From contig JBILKR010000004.1 of assembly GCA_044376575.1 (NCBI GenBank), positions 59,841-123,840 on the forward strand: a stretch of DNA of 64,000 bases. Direction: 5' to 3'. The stretch's first letter is position 1, and each line of letters begins with the position of its first letter. The DNA is from BA4 sp044376575 (GTDB lineage Bacteria; Bacteroidota; Bacteroidia; CAIKAF01). The translations under genes were made by a program, and so were the position numbers. The notes under the pieces are model-generated. The model did not search any database and was not told the origin of the DNA. It saw only the letters and a program-made list of their open reading frames with translations. This document shows, piece by piece, positions 24,290-33,152 of this stretch.

Positions 24290-25162
24290 TTATTTATTTA
24301 AAACTTTTGCTACAGTTTCACCAATGATAGCTGGTGAATCAACTACATGAATGCCACACTCACGCATGATTTTCATTTTTGCAGCGGCAGTATCATCTGC
24401 TCCGCCAACAATAGCACCGGCGTGTCCCATTCTTCTTCCGGGAGGCGCTGTTTGTCCGGCAATAAATCCAATCACAGGTTTTGTTCCGTTCTCTTTAATC
24501 CAGTGGGCCGCCTCAGCTTCCATTCCGCCACCGATTTCTCCGATCATTACAATGGCATCTGTGTCGGGATCATTCATAAATAATTCAACGGCTTCTTTAG
24601 TTGTTGTTCCAATGATAGGGTCTCCGCCAATACCAATGGCCGTTGTAATTCCCATTCCGGCTTTTACAACCTGATCAGCAGCTTCGTATGTTAGTGTTCC
24701 AGATTTAGAAACAATACCAATTCTTCCTTGCTTAAAAATAAATCCTGGCATGATTCCTACCTTGGCTTCTCCGGCGGTAATTACACCCGGACAATTAGGA
24801 CCAATCAAACGACAGGTTTTATCTTTTAAATATTCTTTTACCTGAATCATATCCTTTGTAGGAATTCCTTCAGTGATACAAACAATAACCTTAATACCTG
24901 CTTCTGCTGCTTCCATGATGGCATCTGCAGCAAATGCCGGTGGAACAAAGATGATGGATACATCAGCACCTGTTTCTTTTACAGCATCAGCAACTGTGTT
25001 GAATACAGGCTTATCTAAATGTTTTTGTCCTCCTTTGCCGGGAGTAACACCACCCACTACATTGGTTCCAAACTCAATCATCTGGGTAGCATGAAATGTT
25101 CCTTCATTTCCTGTAAAACCCTGTACAATAACCTTGGATGATTTATTTACTAATACGCTCAT
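24290..25162 (-). CDS. sucD: Succinate--CoA ligase (ADP-forming) subunit alpha
   Basis: 290 residues from ATG 25162 (MSVLVNKSSKVIVQGFTGNEG). The CoA-binding Rossmann domain includes GFTGNEGTFHATQ and GVTPGKGG. The active-site His that is phosphorylated during catalysis is H247 in GRRMGHAGAIVGG, and GPNCPGVI is the conserved loop. It forms the TCA-cycle enzyme with SucC, which is not in the window; the two genes are often apart in Bacteroidota. The frame extends to 25198, but that extension overlaps a near-match -7 box (TATTTTCG). Confidence 0.95.
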   Translation of the reverse strand: MSVLVNKSSKVIVQGFTGNEGTFHATQMIEFGTNVVGGVTPGKGGQKHLDKPVFNTVADAVKETGADVSIIFVPPAFAADAIMEAAEAGIKVIVCITEGIPTKDMIQVKEYLKDKTCRLIGPNCPGVITAGEAKVGIMPGFIFKQGRIGIVSKSGTLTYEAADQVVKAGMGITTAIGIGGDPIIGTTTKEAVELFMNDPDTDAIVMIGEIGGGMEAEAAHWIKENGTKPVIGFIAGQTAPPGRRMGHAGAIVGGADDTAAAKMKIMRECGIHVVDSPAIIGETVAKVLNK

Positions 25163-25349
25163 GTTCCGAATTTTTAATTGTGCGACGAAAATAACCAATC
25201 CTTGTTAATCCCCCAATTCAATACACTAAATTTCATTAACATATTATTAAAACCATCATCATTAGGAAAGAAACCAATATGGGAATTATTTTTTTATCTT
25301 TATGCAACGTTATGAAAATCAGAGTACTCTTTTATTAATAAAGGAAACT

Positions 25350-26969
25350 ATGAAAAAAATAATTTACCTGTTTATTCTATGTCTAACATTATTTTTTCAT
25401 CCTGTTACATTGATTGCTCAATTTGCAGGCTTATATGCTTCTGATACCATCAACAGTGGAGTATCTCGTGATTTTGTGTATGATGTTGCCTTTGATAATG
25501 ATGGTTATATTTATGTCGTTGGCCAATCGGATAGAACTTTCCCCAATGACCCTGAAGTAAAATACCTAGGAACACTTTTGAAATTTTCACCATCCGGACA
25601 ACTTGTAAAATCAATCAAAACAAGTTTTGAAGATATCAGGGCCATAAGATATGCTGAAGATGGAAATTTACTGGTGGCAGGTAGTGGCACAGGTCTGCTT
25701 TGCAATGGTGTATGTAAAAAAGATCTATGGGTAGCAAAACTGGATACAGGTGGAAATGTTATCTGGGGCAGATCTTTCGGCAATCCTATAAATGATGGAA
25801 ATGATATTGCATGGACCATCAATGAATATATTACAGGAAATATTATTATTTCCGGTGAAGTTTATAATACATCTAATGGAACAAAATTATTTATTGCAAC
25901 ATTAAATCAGCAGGGAGATACCTTGTGGACAAGATTATATGGTACTTCAACTAATTGGCATCGAAGCACTGAGTTGGTGGTTGGCTCTACAGGCTATATT
26001 TACTCCGGAGGTGAGGGTGTGTTGGGTAATGGAATGTTGGTTACAAAATTATATGGCGATGGTGTAATTGCATGGACCAAGTCGTTTGCATATGCCGGTA
26101 AAGTGGTGAAAATAATTGAACAGTCAAATGGTTCGTTAATACTTATCGGACAGCAAATTGTAAATAACGAATACTATATATCTGTAATGGATATTACTGA
26201 AACAGGAACAGTCAACTGGGCTAAGAATTATCAAATCATTAATAATGAGTATGAGCAGTTCGTATTTGATGCTGATCAAAAACTAAATGGTGATATTTAT
26301 ATCACCGGATATTATTACAATGAGGTTAATTTTATTACACCAGGTAATAAACCTTTTATTTTAAAGATTGATGCTACGGGAAATGTTCAATGGTGTAGTC
26401 ATTATACCGATAAGTATGGTGAAGGAAGGTTTGTCAGAGTTTTACCATCACAAAAAATGATTTGGGGTGGTATTTATATGGATTATTCTGATCCGTCAAG
26501 AATTAGTAAACAACCTGAAAATTGGTTCATGCAGTTTAATGACCACGACTTAAATGCATGTTTTAATGATGTGCCGGTAAGTATAATTCCAGTGAATTAT
26601 ACTCCGGTTTCAAAATTTTTATCACGTTATTATGGATATACAACCAATGATCCTCAGCCATACATTAGTTATCTGGAGTTTTATAAAACTGATTTATGCG
26701 GCGACGCTATGCATATTAATCATGAAGAGACTTCAATGGTAGAAATTATTCCTAATCCTTTTTCAAATTATATTATGATTCATCAAAACGATGATTTAAA
26801 TTATCATACATTGGAAATATATAATCAAAACGGAAGTTTAATGATGAATTTATCAATTCATTCATCCACCACTTCAGTGGATCTTTCAATTCTGCCCGAT
26901 GGTTTATACTTTGCGGCAATGATAGGTACAGAAATAAAAACCTTGAAAATATTGAAACAGGGAGAATAA
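25350..26969 (+). CDS. Beta-propeller-like secreted protein with T9SS type A sorting domain
   Basis: 539 residues from ATG 25350, which has AAGGA five bases upstream. Signal peptide about 1-23 (MKKIIYLFILCLTLFF to LIAQ). The body repeats a pattern of the form G-D-x-x-W-x-(R/K)-x-(F/Y)-G followed by an I-x-x-G strand (GGNVIWGRSFG, QGDTLWTRLYG, GVIAWTKSFA, TGTVNWAKNY, TGNVQWCSHY), as in a beta-propeller. The C-terminal 75 residues begin IIPNPFSNYIMI and end IKTLKILKQGE, a type A sorting domain. An ATG at 25302 in frame lacks the signal-peptide context and is rejected. Function unknown. Confidence 0.78.
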   Translation: MKKIIYLFILCLTLFFHPVTLIAQFAGLYASDTINSGVSRDFVYDVAFDNDGYIYVVGQSDRTFPNDPEVKYLGTLLKFSPSGQLVKSIKTSFEDIRAIRYAEDGNLLVAGSGTGLLCNGVCKKDLWVAKLDTGGNVIWGRSFGNPINDGNDIAWTINEYITGNIIISGEVYNTSNGTKLFIATLNQQGDTLWTRLYGTSTNWHRSTELVVGSTGYIYSGGEGVLGNGMLVTKLYGDGVIAWTKSFAYAGKVVKIIEQSNGSLILIGQQIVNNEYYISVMDITETGTVNWAKNYQIINNEYEQFVFDADQKLNGDIYITGYYYNEVNFITPGNKPFILKIDATGNVQWCSHYTDKYGEGRFVRVLPSQKMIWGGIYMDYSDPSRISKQPENWFMQFNDHDLNACFNDVPVSIIPVNYTPVSKFLSRYYGYTTNDPQPYISYLEFYKTDLCGDAMHINHEETSMVEIIPNPFSNYIMIHQNDDLNYHTLEIYNQNGSLMMNLSIHSSTTSVDLSILPDGLYFAAMIGTEIKTLKILKQGE

Positions 26970-26972
26970 CTC

Positions 26973-28070
26973 TTAATTCATCAATCCGATAAATTCATCA
27001 AACAGATACCTTGAATCATGCGGACCTGGAGATGCTTCCGGATGATACTGAACAGAAAATACAGGTTTGTTTTTTACGCGAATACCTGCAACCGTTCCGT
27101 CGTTCAAATGCTGATGCGTAATTTCAACTTCAGTTTGATTGGCCAGTGCTTTTTCATCCGCCACAAACCCATGATTCTGCGAAGTGATTTCTCCTTTACC
27201 GGTAATTTTATTTAGTATAGGATGATTGATTCCCCGGTGTCCTTTAAACATTTTATATGTCGGAATTCCCAGCGACCAGCAAAGTACCTGGTGACCCAGG
27301 CAAATGCCAAAAACTTTCTTTTCGGATTCAATGAGTTTTTTTGCGAGTGAAATAATATTTGAAAGCGTTTCAGGATCTCCGGGACCGTTAGATAGCATAT
27401 ATCCGTCAGGATTCCATTTTTCCATTTCTTCAAATGAAGTGTTCATAGGAAATACTTTGCAGTAGCAATCTCTTTCAGTAAGGCATGTTAAAATACTTTG
27501 CTTGATACCTAAATCCAGCACAGCTACTTTATATTTTGCATTTTCATTTCCTATAAAATAGTGCTCACTAGTACTTACCTTAGATGAAAGTTCAAGGCCT
27601 TTCATGGAAGGTACGTTGGATAATTTATCTTTTAACTTGTTGATGTCATTTTCCTCCGAAGAAATGATACAATTCATGGCTCCTTTGTTTCTTACATGTC
27701 TTACAAGTGCTCTTGTATCCACATCACTGATAGCAACAATATTATTTTTTTCAAAATATTCTTGTAAGGTTTCGTTGCTTTTTTTTCTGGAAGGATAATC
27801 CATAAAACTTTTGCAAACCAGTCCGGATATCTTAACGGAGTCAGATTCACGTTCTTCATCTAATACACCATAGTTTCCAATGTGTACATGTGTGGTTACA
27901 ACAACTTGGCCATAGTAGGAGGGATCGGTGAAAATTTCCTGATAACCCGTCATCCCGGTATTAAAACAAATTTCACCTGTAGTGGTTCCTTTTAAGCCGC
28001 AAGATCTTCCATGAAAAACAGTTCCATCTTCTAGAACTAAAATGGCCGGAGATTTTAATTGAAATTGCAT
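26973..28070 (-). CDS. carA: Carbamoyl-phosphate synthase small subunit
   Basis: 365 residues. The N-terminal CPSase domain (about 5-140; TGEICFNTGMTGYQEIFTDPSY) is followed by a class I glutamine amidotransferase with C257 (FGICLGHQVLCWSLG), H343 and E345 (VQYHPEASPGPHDS). It hydrolyses glutamine and channels ammonia to CarB for arginine and pyrimidine synthesis. carB is not in the window. The promoter box is at 28087-28094; its stop is 3 bp from the convergent T9SS gene. Confidence 0.95.
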   Translation of the reverse strand: MQFQLKSPAILVLEDGTVFHGRSCGLKGTTTGEICFNTGMTGYQEIFTDPSYYGQVVVTTHVHIGNYGVLDEERESDSVKISGLVCKSFMDYPSRKKSNETLQEYFEKNNIVAISDVDTRALVRHVRNKGAMNCIISSEENDINKLKDKLSNVPSMKGLELSSKVSTSEHYFIGNENAKYKVAVLDLGIKQSILTCLTERDCYCKVFPMNTSFEEMEKWNPDGYMLSNGPGDPETLSNIISLAKKLIESEKKVFGICLGHQVLCWSLGIPTYKMFKGHRGINHPILNKITGKGEITSQNHGFVADEKALANQTEVEITHQHLNDGTVAGIRVKNKPVFSVQYHPEASPGPHDSRYLFDEFIGLMN

Positions 28071-28086
28071 GGGAAAATTTTGAGTT

Positions 28087-28094
28087 CAAAAATA
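28087..28094 (-). promoter_or_regulatory. -7 promoter element of carA
   Basis: Minus-strand TATTTTTG matches TAnnTTTG, 16 bp upstream of the ATG. Confidence 0.55.
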
Positions 28095-28147
28095 ATCCTA
28101 ATCTTACAGCAATGATGAGCAATGTTAATAAGTGATGAAAAATTACA

Positions 28148-29080
28148 TCATTTTGAATTTCTGCTTACTAAAAATACTCCACAGAAAATAAGTAAGCAAC
28201 TGCTCGCCAGGAGCCAGTCTAAACTGTCTTTTCCTGCAATAATTGCATGCATGGAAGCAATGGCAGGTTGAACGTAAATGTATATACTTACAATTGATGC
28301 ATTCAGGTGTTTAAGCGCATAAATGTTAAACAAATAGGTTATAAATGTTACCCCTAAAATGATATAAGCGGTTTTTAGAATAATATCGGTTGGGAAGCTA
28401 CTCCAGTTGACTGCCGTAAATTCATTCCACCCAAAAGGGATAACGAAAATCATTCCGAAAAAGAACATCCATTTGATTACCATCAAGGGAGGGTATTTTC
28501 TCATTAATGGTTTGGCAAGAATCATATAAATAGCATAAGAAAAAGCATTCATCATTACATACATATTGCCTACACTTGTTGCTGAAGTAAAATCAAATTT
28601 GAATTGATCTTGCAAAATCAAACGAAGTGCTCCGAATGCTCCTAAAACAATTCCTATTGATTTTAACCAGGTAAGTTTTTCATTGGCAAGTAATATGCCT
28701 ATCAGTAAAACAACAATTGGGGTTGTTACCATGATGACTGATGCATTGATGGGTGTGGATAAATTTAATCCCATAAAAAACAGCAACTGGTTGGCAGCGA
28801 CACCAAAAAAACCGCCGGCAATAAATCGCCACCAGTCCTTACGATCAATGGAAACAGATGGGTAAAAAGTATGAATCAACCAAAACAAAATATTTGCCCC
28901 CAGCACCCTGATAAAAATAAATCCTGCCGGCTGAATATATTGAGGCATCACATCTTTGGCAATAACGAAGTTAAGTCCGTAAATTACATTAACCGTGAAT
29001 AATGCGAGGTGAGAAAACAATAGTGTTTTTTTATCAGATACAAGCGTATTCACTGAATTAATCTTAATATTGTAATGCAA
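28148..29080 (-). CDS. EamA/DMT-family transporter
   Basis: 310 residues with about ten hydrophobic segments in two EamA repeats. The first starts at LALFTVNVIYGLNFVIAKDV and includes PIVVLLIGILLANEKLTWLK. The second starts near NMYVMMNAFSYAIYMILAKPL and ends with VQPAIASMHAIIAGKDSLDW. Such drug/metabolite transporters often export amino acids or other metabolites; the substrate is not predictable. It diverges from a BASS-family transporter gene 24 bp away. Confidence 0.85.
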   Translation of the reverse strand: MHYNIKINSVNTLVSDKKTLLFSHLALFTVNVIYGLNFVIAKDVMPQYIQPAGFIFIRVLGANILFWLIHTFYPSVSIDRKDWWRFIAGGFFGVAANQLLFFMGLNLSTPINASVIMVTTPIVVLLIGILLANEKLTWLKSIGIVLGAFGALRLILQDQFKFDFTSATSVGNMYVMMNAFSYAIYMILAKPLMRKYPPLMVIKWMFFFGMIFVIPFGWNEFTAVNWSSFPTDIILKTAYIILGVTFITYLFNIYALKHLNASIVSIYIYVQPAIASMHAIIAGKDSLDWLLASSCLLIFCGVFLVSRNSK

Positions 29081-29104
29081 TGTTAAACATTAAAGTGCGG
29101 AAGC

Positions 29105-30031
29105 ATGTTTGAAACACAATTTTTTTCTACCTATTTATTGAACATTGCCATAGCTCTCATCATGTTTGGTATGGGGCTGAGTTTAACCATTCATGATTTC
29201 AGAAATATTTTTTTACATCCCAGGGCTTTGATTATCGGGCTTATAGCACAAATGATTTGGCTTCCGGTATTATCAATCATTATTGCTCTTTTGTTTCCTG
29301 TTCCCAATGAACTTAAAGTCGGATTAATACTTGTTGCCATTTGTCCGGGAGGAGCAACATCCAATCTGTTGAATTTTTTACTCAAAGGGAATTTGGCACT
29401 TTGTGTTTCTCTCACCTCTATCAATAGTTTTTTGACCCAATTTTCCATTCCTGTTTTTTTTAATCTTGCATTACTTTTTTTCATGCAGAGCAGTTCAAAC
29501 TATCAACCTGATTTTTGGGCAATGGTTTTTCATATTTTATTAATTACTGCAATTCCTGTTGTATTGGGAATTATTTGTCGTCATTTCTTTCAGAATTGGG
29601 CTCGTCAGAGTAAAGAAGTATTCAAATATGCCATGCCTGTGTTACTGGCCATCGCTTTATTGGGAGCCATTTTTTTGGATAAAAAAGAAGAGATTCATGG
29701 TGTAACCACAACAGATTATCTATTAGTTATACCCATGACGTTGCTGCTTAACCTTGGGGGCTTATTGGGTGGTGCAAAGATTGCACAGATGATGGGGTTG
29801 AATAAAAAAGATCAGATGACCATTGCCATTGAAGTGGGATTACAAAACACAACTCTTGCCATTGCCATCGCCCTTGGATTTATGCACAATCCGTTGATGG
29901 CTACCCCTGCCATTGTCTACGCCTTTTTTACTTTTTTCACTACCGCTTTATACGGTATTTGGATATCTGGAATAAAAATTTCTCCGTCTGATATTTTAAA
30001 CGGAATAAAAAATAATAAAACTCAGGATTAG
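29105..30031 (+). CDS. Bile acid:sodium symporter (BASS) family protein
   Basis: 308 residues with nine to ten membrane helices. Family features are MFGMGLSLTIHDFRN in helix 1, CPGGATSNLLNFLLKGNLALCVSLTSINSF in the sodium-binding core and EVGLQNTTLAIAIAL in the crossed-helix motif. Bacterial members import organic anions with sodium; the real substrate is unknown and need not be bile acids. It is a single gene, 95 bp before accB. Confidence 0.88.
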   Translation: MFETQFFSTYLLNIAIALIMFGMGLSLTIHDFRNIFLHPRALIIGLIAQMIWLPVLSIIIALLFPVPNELKVGLILVAICPGGATSNLLNFLLKGNLALCVSLTSINSFLTQFSIPVFFNLALLFFMQSSSNYQPDFWAMVFHILLITAIPVVLGIICRHFFQNWARQSKEVFKYAMPVLLAIALLGAIFLDKKEEIHGVTTTDYLLVIPMTLLLNLGGLLGGAKIAQMMGLNKKDQMTIAIEVGLQNTTLAIAIALGFMHNPLMATPAIVYAFFTFFTTALYGIWISGIKISPSDILNGIKNNKTQD

Positions 30032-30126
30032 TGGGTTATTCAGAGTGCCCTTGTAACCTTAATTTATCTTTCTGGTATTTTTTATCATTTTTTTTTACAA
30101 TTTTGAACTCTTAATAGAATAATACT

Positions 30127-30705
30127 ATGGCAAAAAAAGTGACTAAAAAGGCAGTAGCAAAGAAACCTGTAAAGAAGGCATCAAGGCCTGCCGCGAAGCC
30201 AGCAGTTAAACCTGCAGCTAAATCGCTTGAAATGGATCTGAATGATATTCATGAACTCATAAAGTTCGTTTCTAAAACGGGTGTAGCTGAAGTTGATTTG
30301 GAAACATCCGGGGTAAAGATTGTAATTAAAACGACTTCAAGTTCTCCTGTTGTTCACACATCAATACCTGTTCAACAACCGGTATCTATGCCTGTAGTTC
30401 AGGCATCTGCACCAGCACAGGACGCACCTAAGCCTGCCGCATCGCCATCAGGAAATGAGTCAAATTTTATTACTATAAAATCACCAATGATTGGTACATT
30501 TTATCGTAAGCCTTCTCCTGATAAACCGTTATTTGTAAATGTAGGAGATACAATTAAACCAGGTAAGGTATTGTGTATCATTGAAGCCATGAAACTATTC
30601 AATGAAATTGAATCGGAAGTTTCAGGTAAGATTGTAAAGATTCTGGTAGATGATTCATCACCGGTTGAATATGATCAGCCTTTATTTCTTGTTGATCCCA
30701 GCTAA
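30127..30705 (+). CDS. accB: Biotin carboxyl carrier protein of acetyl-CoA carboxylase, with histone-like N-terminal tail
   Basis: 192 residues. The C-terminal biotinyl domain (about 115-192) has the biotinylated K156 in IIEAMKLFNEIE. A Pro/Ala/Ser linker covers about 75-115. The normal AccB start would be MDLNDIHELIKFVSKTGVAE at residue 36 (ATG 30232). The 35 residues before it consist mainly of Lys, Ala, Pro and Val, starting MAKKVTKKAVAKKP, and resemble an H1-type histone tail. The first ATG fits the upstream gap, but use of ATG 30232 cannot be excluded. It carries carboxybiotin between AccC and AccAD and is followed 39 bp downstream by accC. Confidence 0.92.
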   Translation: MAKKVTKKAVAKKPVKKASRPAAKPAVKPAAKSLEMDLNDIHELIKFVSKTGVAEVDLETSGVKIVIKTTSSSPVVHTSIPVQQPVSMPVVQASAPAQDAPKPAASPSGNESNFITIKSPMIGTFYRKPSPDKPLFVNVGDTIKPGKVLCIIEAMKLFNEIESEVSGKIVKILVDDSSPVEYDQPLFLVDPS

Positions 30706-30744
30706 TAGTTGAGATTTCAGCATTTATAATTAAAACAGTATTTT

Positions 30745-32082
30745 ATGTTTAAAAAAATATTAATTGCCAATAGAGGTGAGATTGCTTTACGCGTAATCAG
30801 AACTTGTAAGGAAATGGGAATTAAAACCGTTGCTGTATATTCAACAGCGGATAAAGAAAGTTTGCCTGTAAGGTTTGCTGATGAAGCAGTTTGTATTGGC
30901 CCGCCACCTGGCAGGGAGTCATATCTGAATATGGCAAACATTATTGCCGCTGCAGAAATTACCAATGCAGATGCTATCCATCCAGGATATGGTTTCTTAA
31001 GTGAGAATTCAAAGTTCTCAAAAATATGTCAGGAAAACGGTATTAAGTTTATTGGTCCTACTCCGGAGATGATAGATTCTATGGGAGACAAGGCTAGTGC
31101 TAAAGCAACCATGAAGGCTGCCGGTGTTCCCACTATTCCCGGATCAGATGGATTGCTGGACACATTAAAAGAAGCGCATAAAGTAGCAAAAGAGATAGGT
31201 TATCCTGTAATCATTAAAGCAACTGCAGGTGGTGGTGGTAAAGGAATGCGCGTACTATGGAATGATAAAGACCTCGATCAGCAATGGGATAAAGCTCGTC
31301 AGGAAGCAGGGGCTGCTTTTGGAAACGACGGGATGTATATGGAAAAGTTTATTGAAGAACCTCGCCATATCGAAATTCAAATTGCGGGAGATCAGTTTGG
31401 AAAAGTATGTCACCTGAGTGAGAGAGATTGTTCTATTCAGCGCCGTCATCAAAAACTGGTGGAAGAAACACCATCTCCGTTTATGACTAAAGAGCTTCGT
31501 CTTAAAATGGGTGAAGCAGCCATAAAAGCAGGAGAAGCTATTCGTTATGAAGGTGTTGGAACAATAGAGTTTCTTGTAGATAAACACAGGAATTTTTATT
31601 TCATGGAAATGAATACAAGAATTCAGGTAGAGCATCCTATTACTGAAGAAGTAATTAACTATGACCTGATCAAGGAGCAAATTAAAATTGCAGCAGGAAT
31701 AAAAATTTCAGGAAAGAATTATTTCCCTGAAATGCATGCCATTGAATGTCGTATCAATGCCGAAGATCCACATAATGATTTTCGTCCGAGTCCAGGAAAA
31801 ATTACACATTATCATTCACCCGGTGGTCATGGAGTAAGAGTAGATACCCACGCATATGCCGGATATATAATTCCACCTTATTACGATTCAATGATTGGGA
31901 AACTGATTGTTGTGCATCAGAGCAGGGAGGAGGCCATTGATACAATGTTGCGTGCGTTACAGGAATATGTAATTGAAGGTGTAAAAACAACCATTCCATT
32001 TCATATACAGTTAATGCAAAATGAAGATTTCCGAAAAGGAAATTATACGACCAAGTTTTTAGAAGATTTTAATTTGAAATAA
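30745..32082 (+). CDS. accC: Acetyl-CoA carboxylase, biotin carboxylase subunit
   Basis: A 445-residue ATP-grasp enzyme. The N-terminal domain starts FKKILIANRGEIALRVIRTC. The ATP-binding Gly-rich loop is IIKATAGGGGKGMRVL, and catalytic residues lie in the SERDCSIQRRHQKLVEETPSP and FYFMEMNTRIQVEHPITEEV regions. The C-terminal biotin-carboxylase domain holds AIECRINAEDP. It carboxylates biotin on AccB in the first step of fatty-acid synthesis. Length and order with accB are standard; a strong terminator follows. Confidence 0.95.
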   Translation: MFKKILIANRGEIALRVIRTCKEMGIKTVAVYSTADKESLPVRFADEAVCIGPPPGRESYLNMANIIAAAEITNADAIHPGYGFLSENSKFSKICQENGIKFIGPTPEMIDSMGDKASAKATMKAAGVPTIPGSDGLLDTLKEAHKVAKEIGYPVIIKATAGGGGKGMRVLWNDKDLDQQWDKARQEAGAAFGNDGMYMEKFIEEPRHIEIQIAGDQFGKVCHLSERDCSIQRRHQKLVEETPSPFMTKELRLKMGEAAIKAGEAIRYEGVGTIEFLVDKHRNFYFMEMNTRIQVEHPITEEVINYDLIKEQIKIAAGIKISGKNYFPEMHAIECRINAEDPHNDFRPSPGKITHYHSPGGHGVRVDTHAYAGYIIPPYYDSMIGKLIVVHQSREEAIDTMLRALQEYVIEGVKTTIPFHIQLMQNEDFRKGNYTTKFLEDFNLK

Positions 32083-32115
32083 AAAAATAGCCCGAAATTT
32101 TCGGGCTATTTTTTT
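32082..32115. terminator. Bidirectional terminator between accC and the DUF2480 gene
   Basis: Stem AAAAAATAGCCCGAAA / TTTTCGGGCTATTTTTT with A and T runs on each side. It serves accC (ending 32082) and the opposing gene whose stop is at 32114. Confidence 0.9.
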
Positions 32116-32632
32116 ATAATTTTTTCTTTTTATAAACGGGAACCGTACTGCAGGGTTCTCCATACATTAAGCTTTGTACTTCGGCTTGTAGCATTGAGGT
32201 AATTGTAACATAAACTGAAACCGGAATAGGATCATCTCCACATCCTTTGATAACTACACGACGGTTTGTAAATGAAGATACATCCAACTTATTTTTGATG
32301 TTATTGATCCATTGCTCTTCAATCCATGTTTCAGGTTTTCCGAAATGAATTTCTTTAGCGAAAGGCAAGAGGGCAGAGGTTAATAACATATAGGCCCAGT
32401 TGGGAATAATTGCATCAGCAGAACAATACAGAAAAACAATTTTCTCTGCATACGAACTAAAGTCAGTGGCGTGTAACTGTTCTCTGAAATCTTTTTCTTT
32501 AAGAATAAGTTCCTGAAACAAAAATGGTTTTAAATCAATCGAATCAACAGCACTAAGCGAAGGTTTGAATTCTTCGGGGTTAATAGTTATAATACCACTT
32601 TGTTCAACTTTATTTACTATGCTTTCAGTCAT
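32114..32632 (-). CDS. DUF2480 family protein
   Basis: 172 residues. The Bacteroidota-restricted DUF2480 pattern is recognisable: NKVEQSGIITINPEEF at the start, VDSIDLKPFLFQELILKEKDFR in the middle and RRVVIKGCGDDPIPVSVYV ... SLMYGEPCSTVPVYK at the end. No catalytic motif is evident. A conserved Cys in KGCGDDP and another in EPCSTVP could bind metal, which is speculative. It starts 1 bp after the yqeY stop and is probably co-transcribed with it. Confidence 0.75.
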   Translation of the reverse strand: MTESIVNKVEQSGIITINPEEFKPSLSAVDSIDLKPFLFQELILKEKDFREQLHATDFSSYAEKIVFLYCSADAIIPNWAYMLLTSALLPFAKEIHFGKPETWIEEQWINNIKNKLDVSSFTNRRVVIKGCGDDPIPVSVYVTITSMLQAEVQSLMYGEPCSTVPVYKKKKL

Positions 32633-32633
32633 T

Positions 32634-33086
32634 TTATGAATTCAGTAATCGCTTAACAGTATCTGATATTCTTTTCCCTTCTGCTTTTCCGGATAATTTT
32701 TTTGTAGCTACTCCCATCACTTTGCCCATGTCCTGTGGACCGGAAGCACCCACTTCCTGTATAATTTCCCGAATTATATTTTCCAGTTCTTCATCATTCA
32801 TTTGTGCCGGAAGATAAGTTGAGATGGCATCCATTTGTATTTTTTCTTCTGCTGCCAAATCTTCTCTTTGCTGTTGCATATAGATTTCGTAAGAATCTTT
32901 TCGCTGTTTGACAAGTTTTTGCAATAGTTGTATTTCTGTTTCTTCGGTTAAATTTTCACCACCACCTTTTTCTGTTTTGGCTAATAAAATGGCTGATTTC
33001 ACTGCTCGCAATGCATTTAGTTTTGCACTGTCTTTGGCAATCATAGCTTTTTTTATGTCCTCATTTATTTTGATTTCAAGACTCAT
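32634..33086 (-). CDS. GatB/YqeY domain-containing protein
   Basis: 150 residues, standard for YqeY-like proteins: SLEIKINEDIKKAMIAKDSAKLNALRAVKSAI at the N-terminus, VKQRKDSYEIY in the middle and GKVMGVATKKLSGKAEGKRI in the tRNA-binding tail. The domain is related to the C-terminal part of GatB and may bind tRNA; its physiological role is not settled. Promoter box at 33101-33108. Confidence 0.88.
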   Translation of the reverse strand: MSLEIKINEDIKKAMIAKDSAKLNALRAVKSAILLAKTEKGGGENLTEETEIQLLQKLVKQRKDSYEIYMQQQREDLAAEEKIQMDAISTYLPAQMNDEELENIIREIIQEVGASGPQDMGKVMGVATKKLSGKAEGKRISDTVKRLLNS

Positions 33087-33100
33087 AAAATATTTTTTTT

Positions 33101-33108
33101 CAAATGTA
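33101..33108 (-). promoter_or_regulatory. -7 promoter element of the yqeY-DUF2480 pair
   Basis: Minus-strand TACATTTG matches TAnnTTTG, 14 bp upstream of the ATG. Confidence 0.55.
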
Positions 33109-33152
33109 TAATAAGATATTGTCTGTTCCTATCAATTACTTATTAAAAAGGA

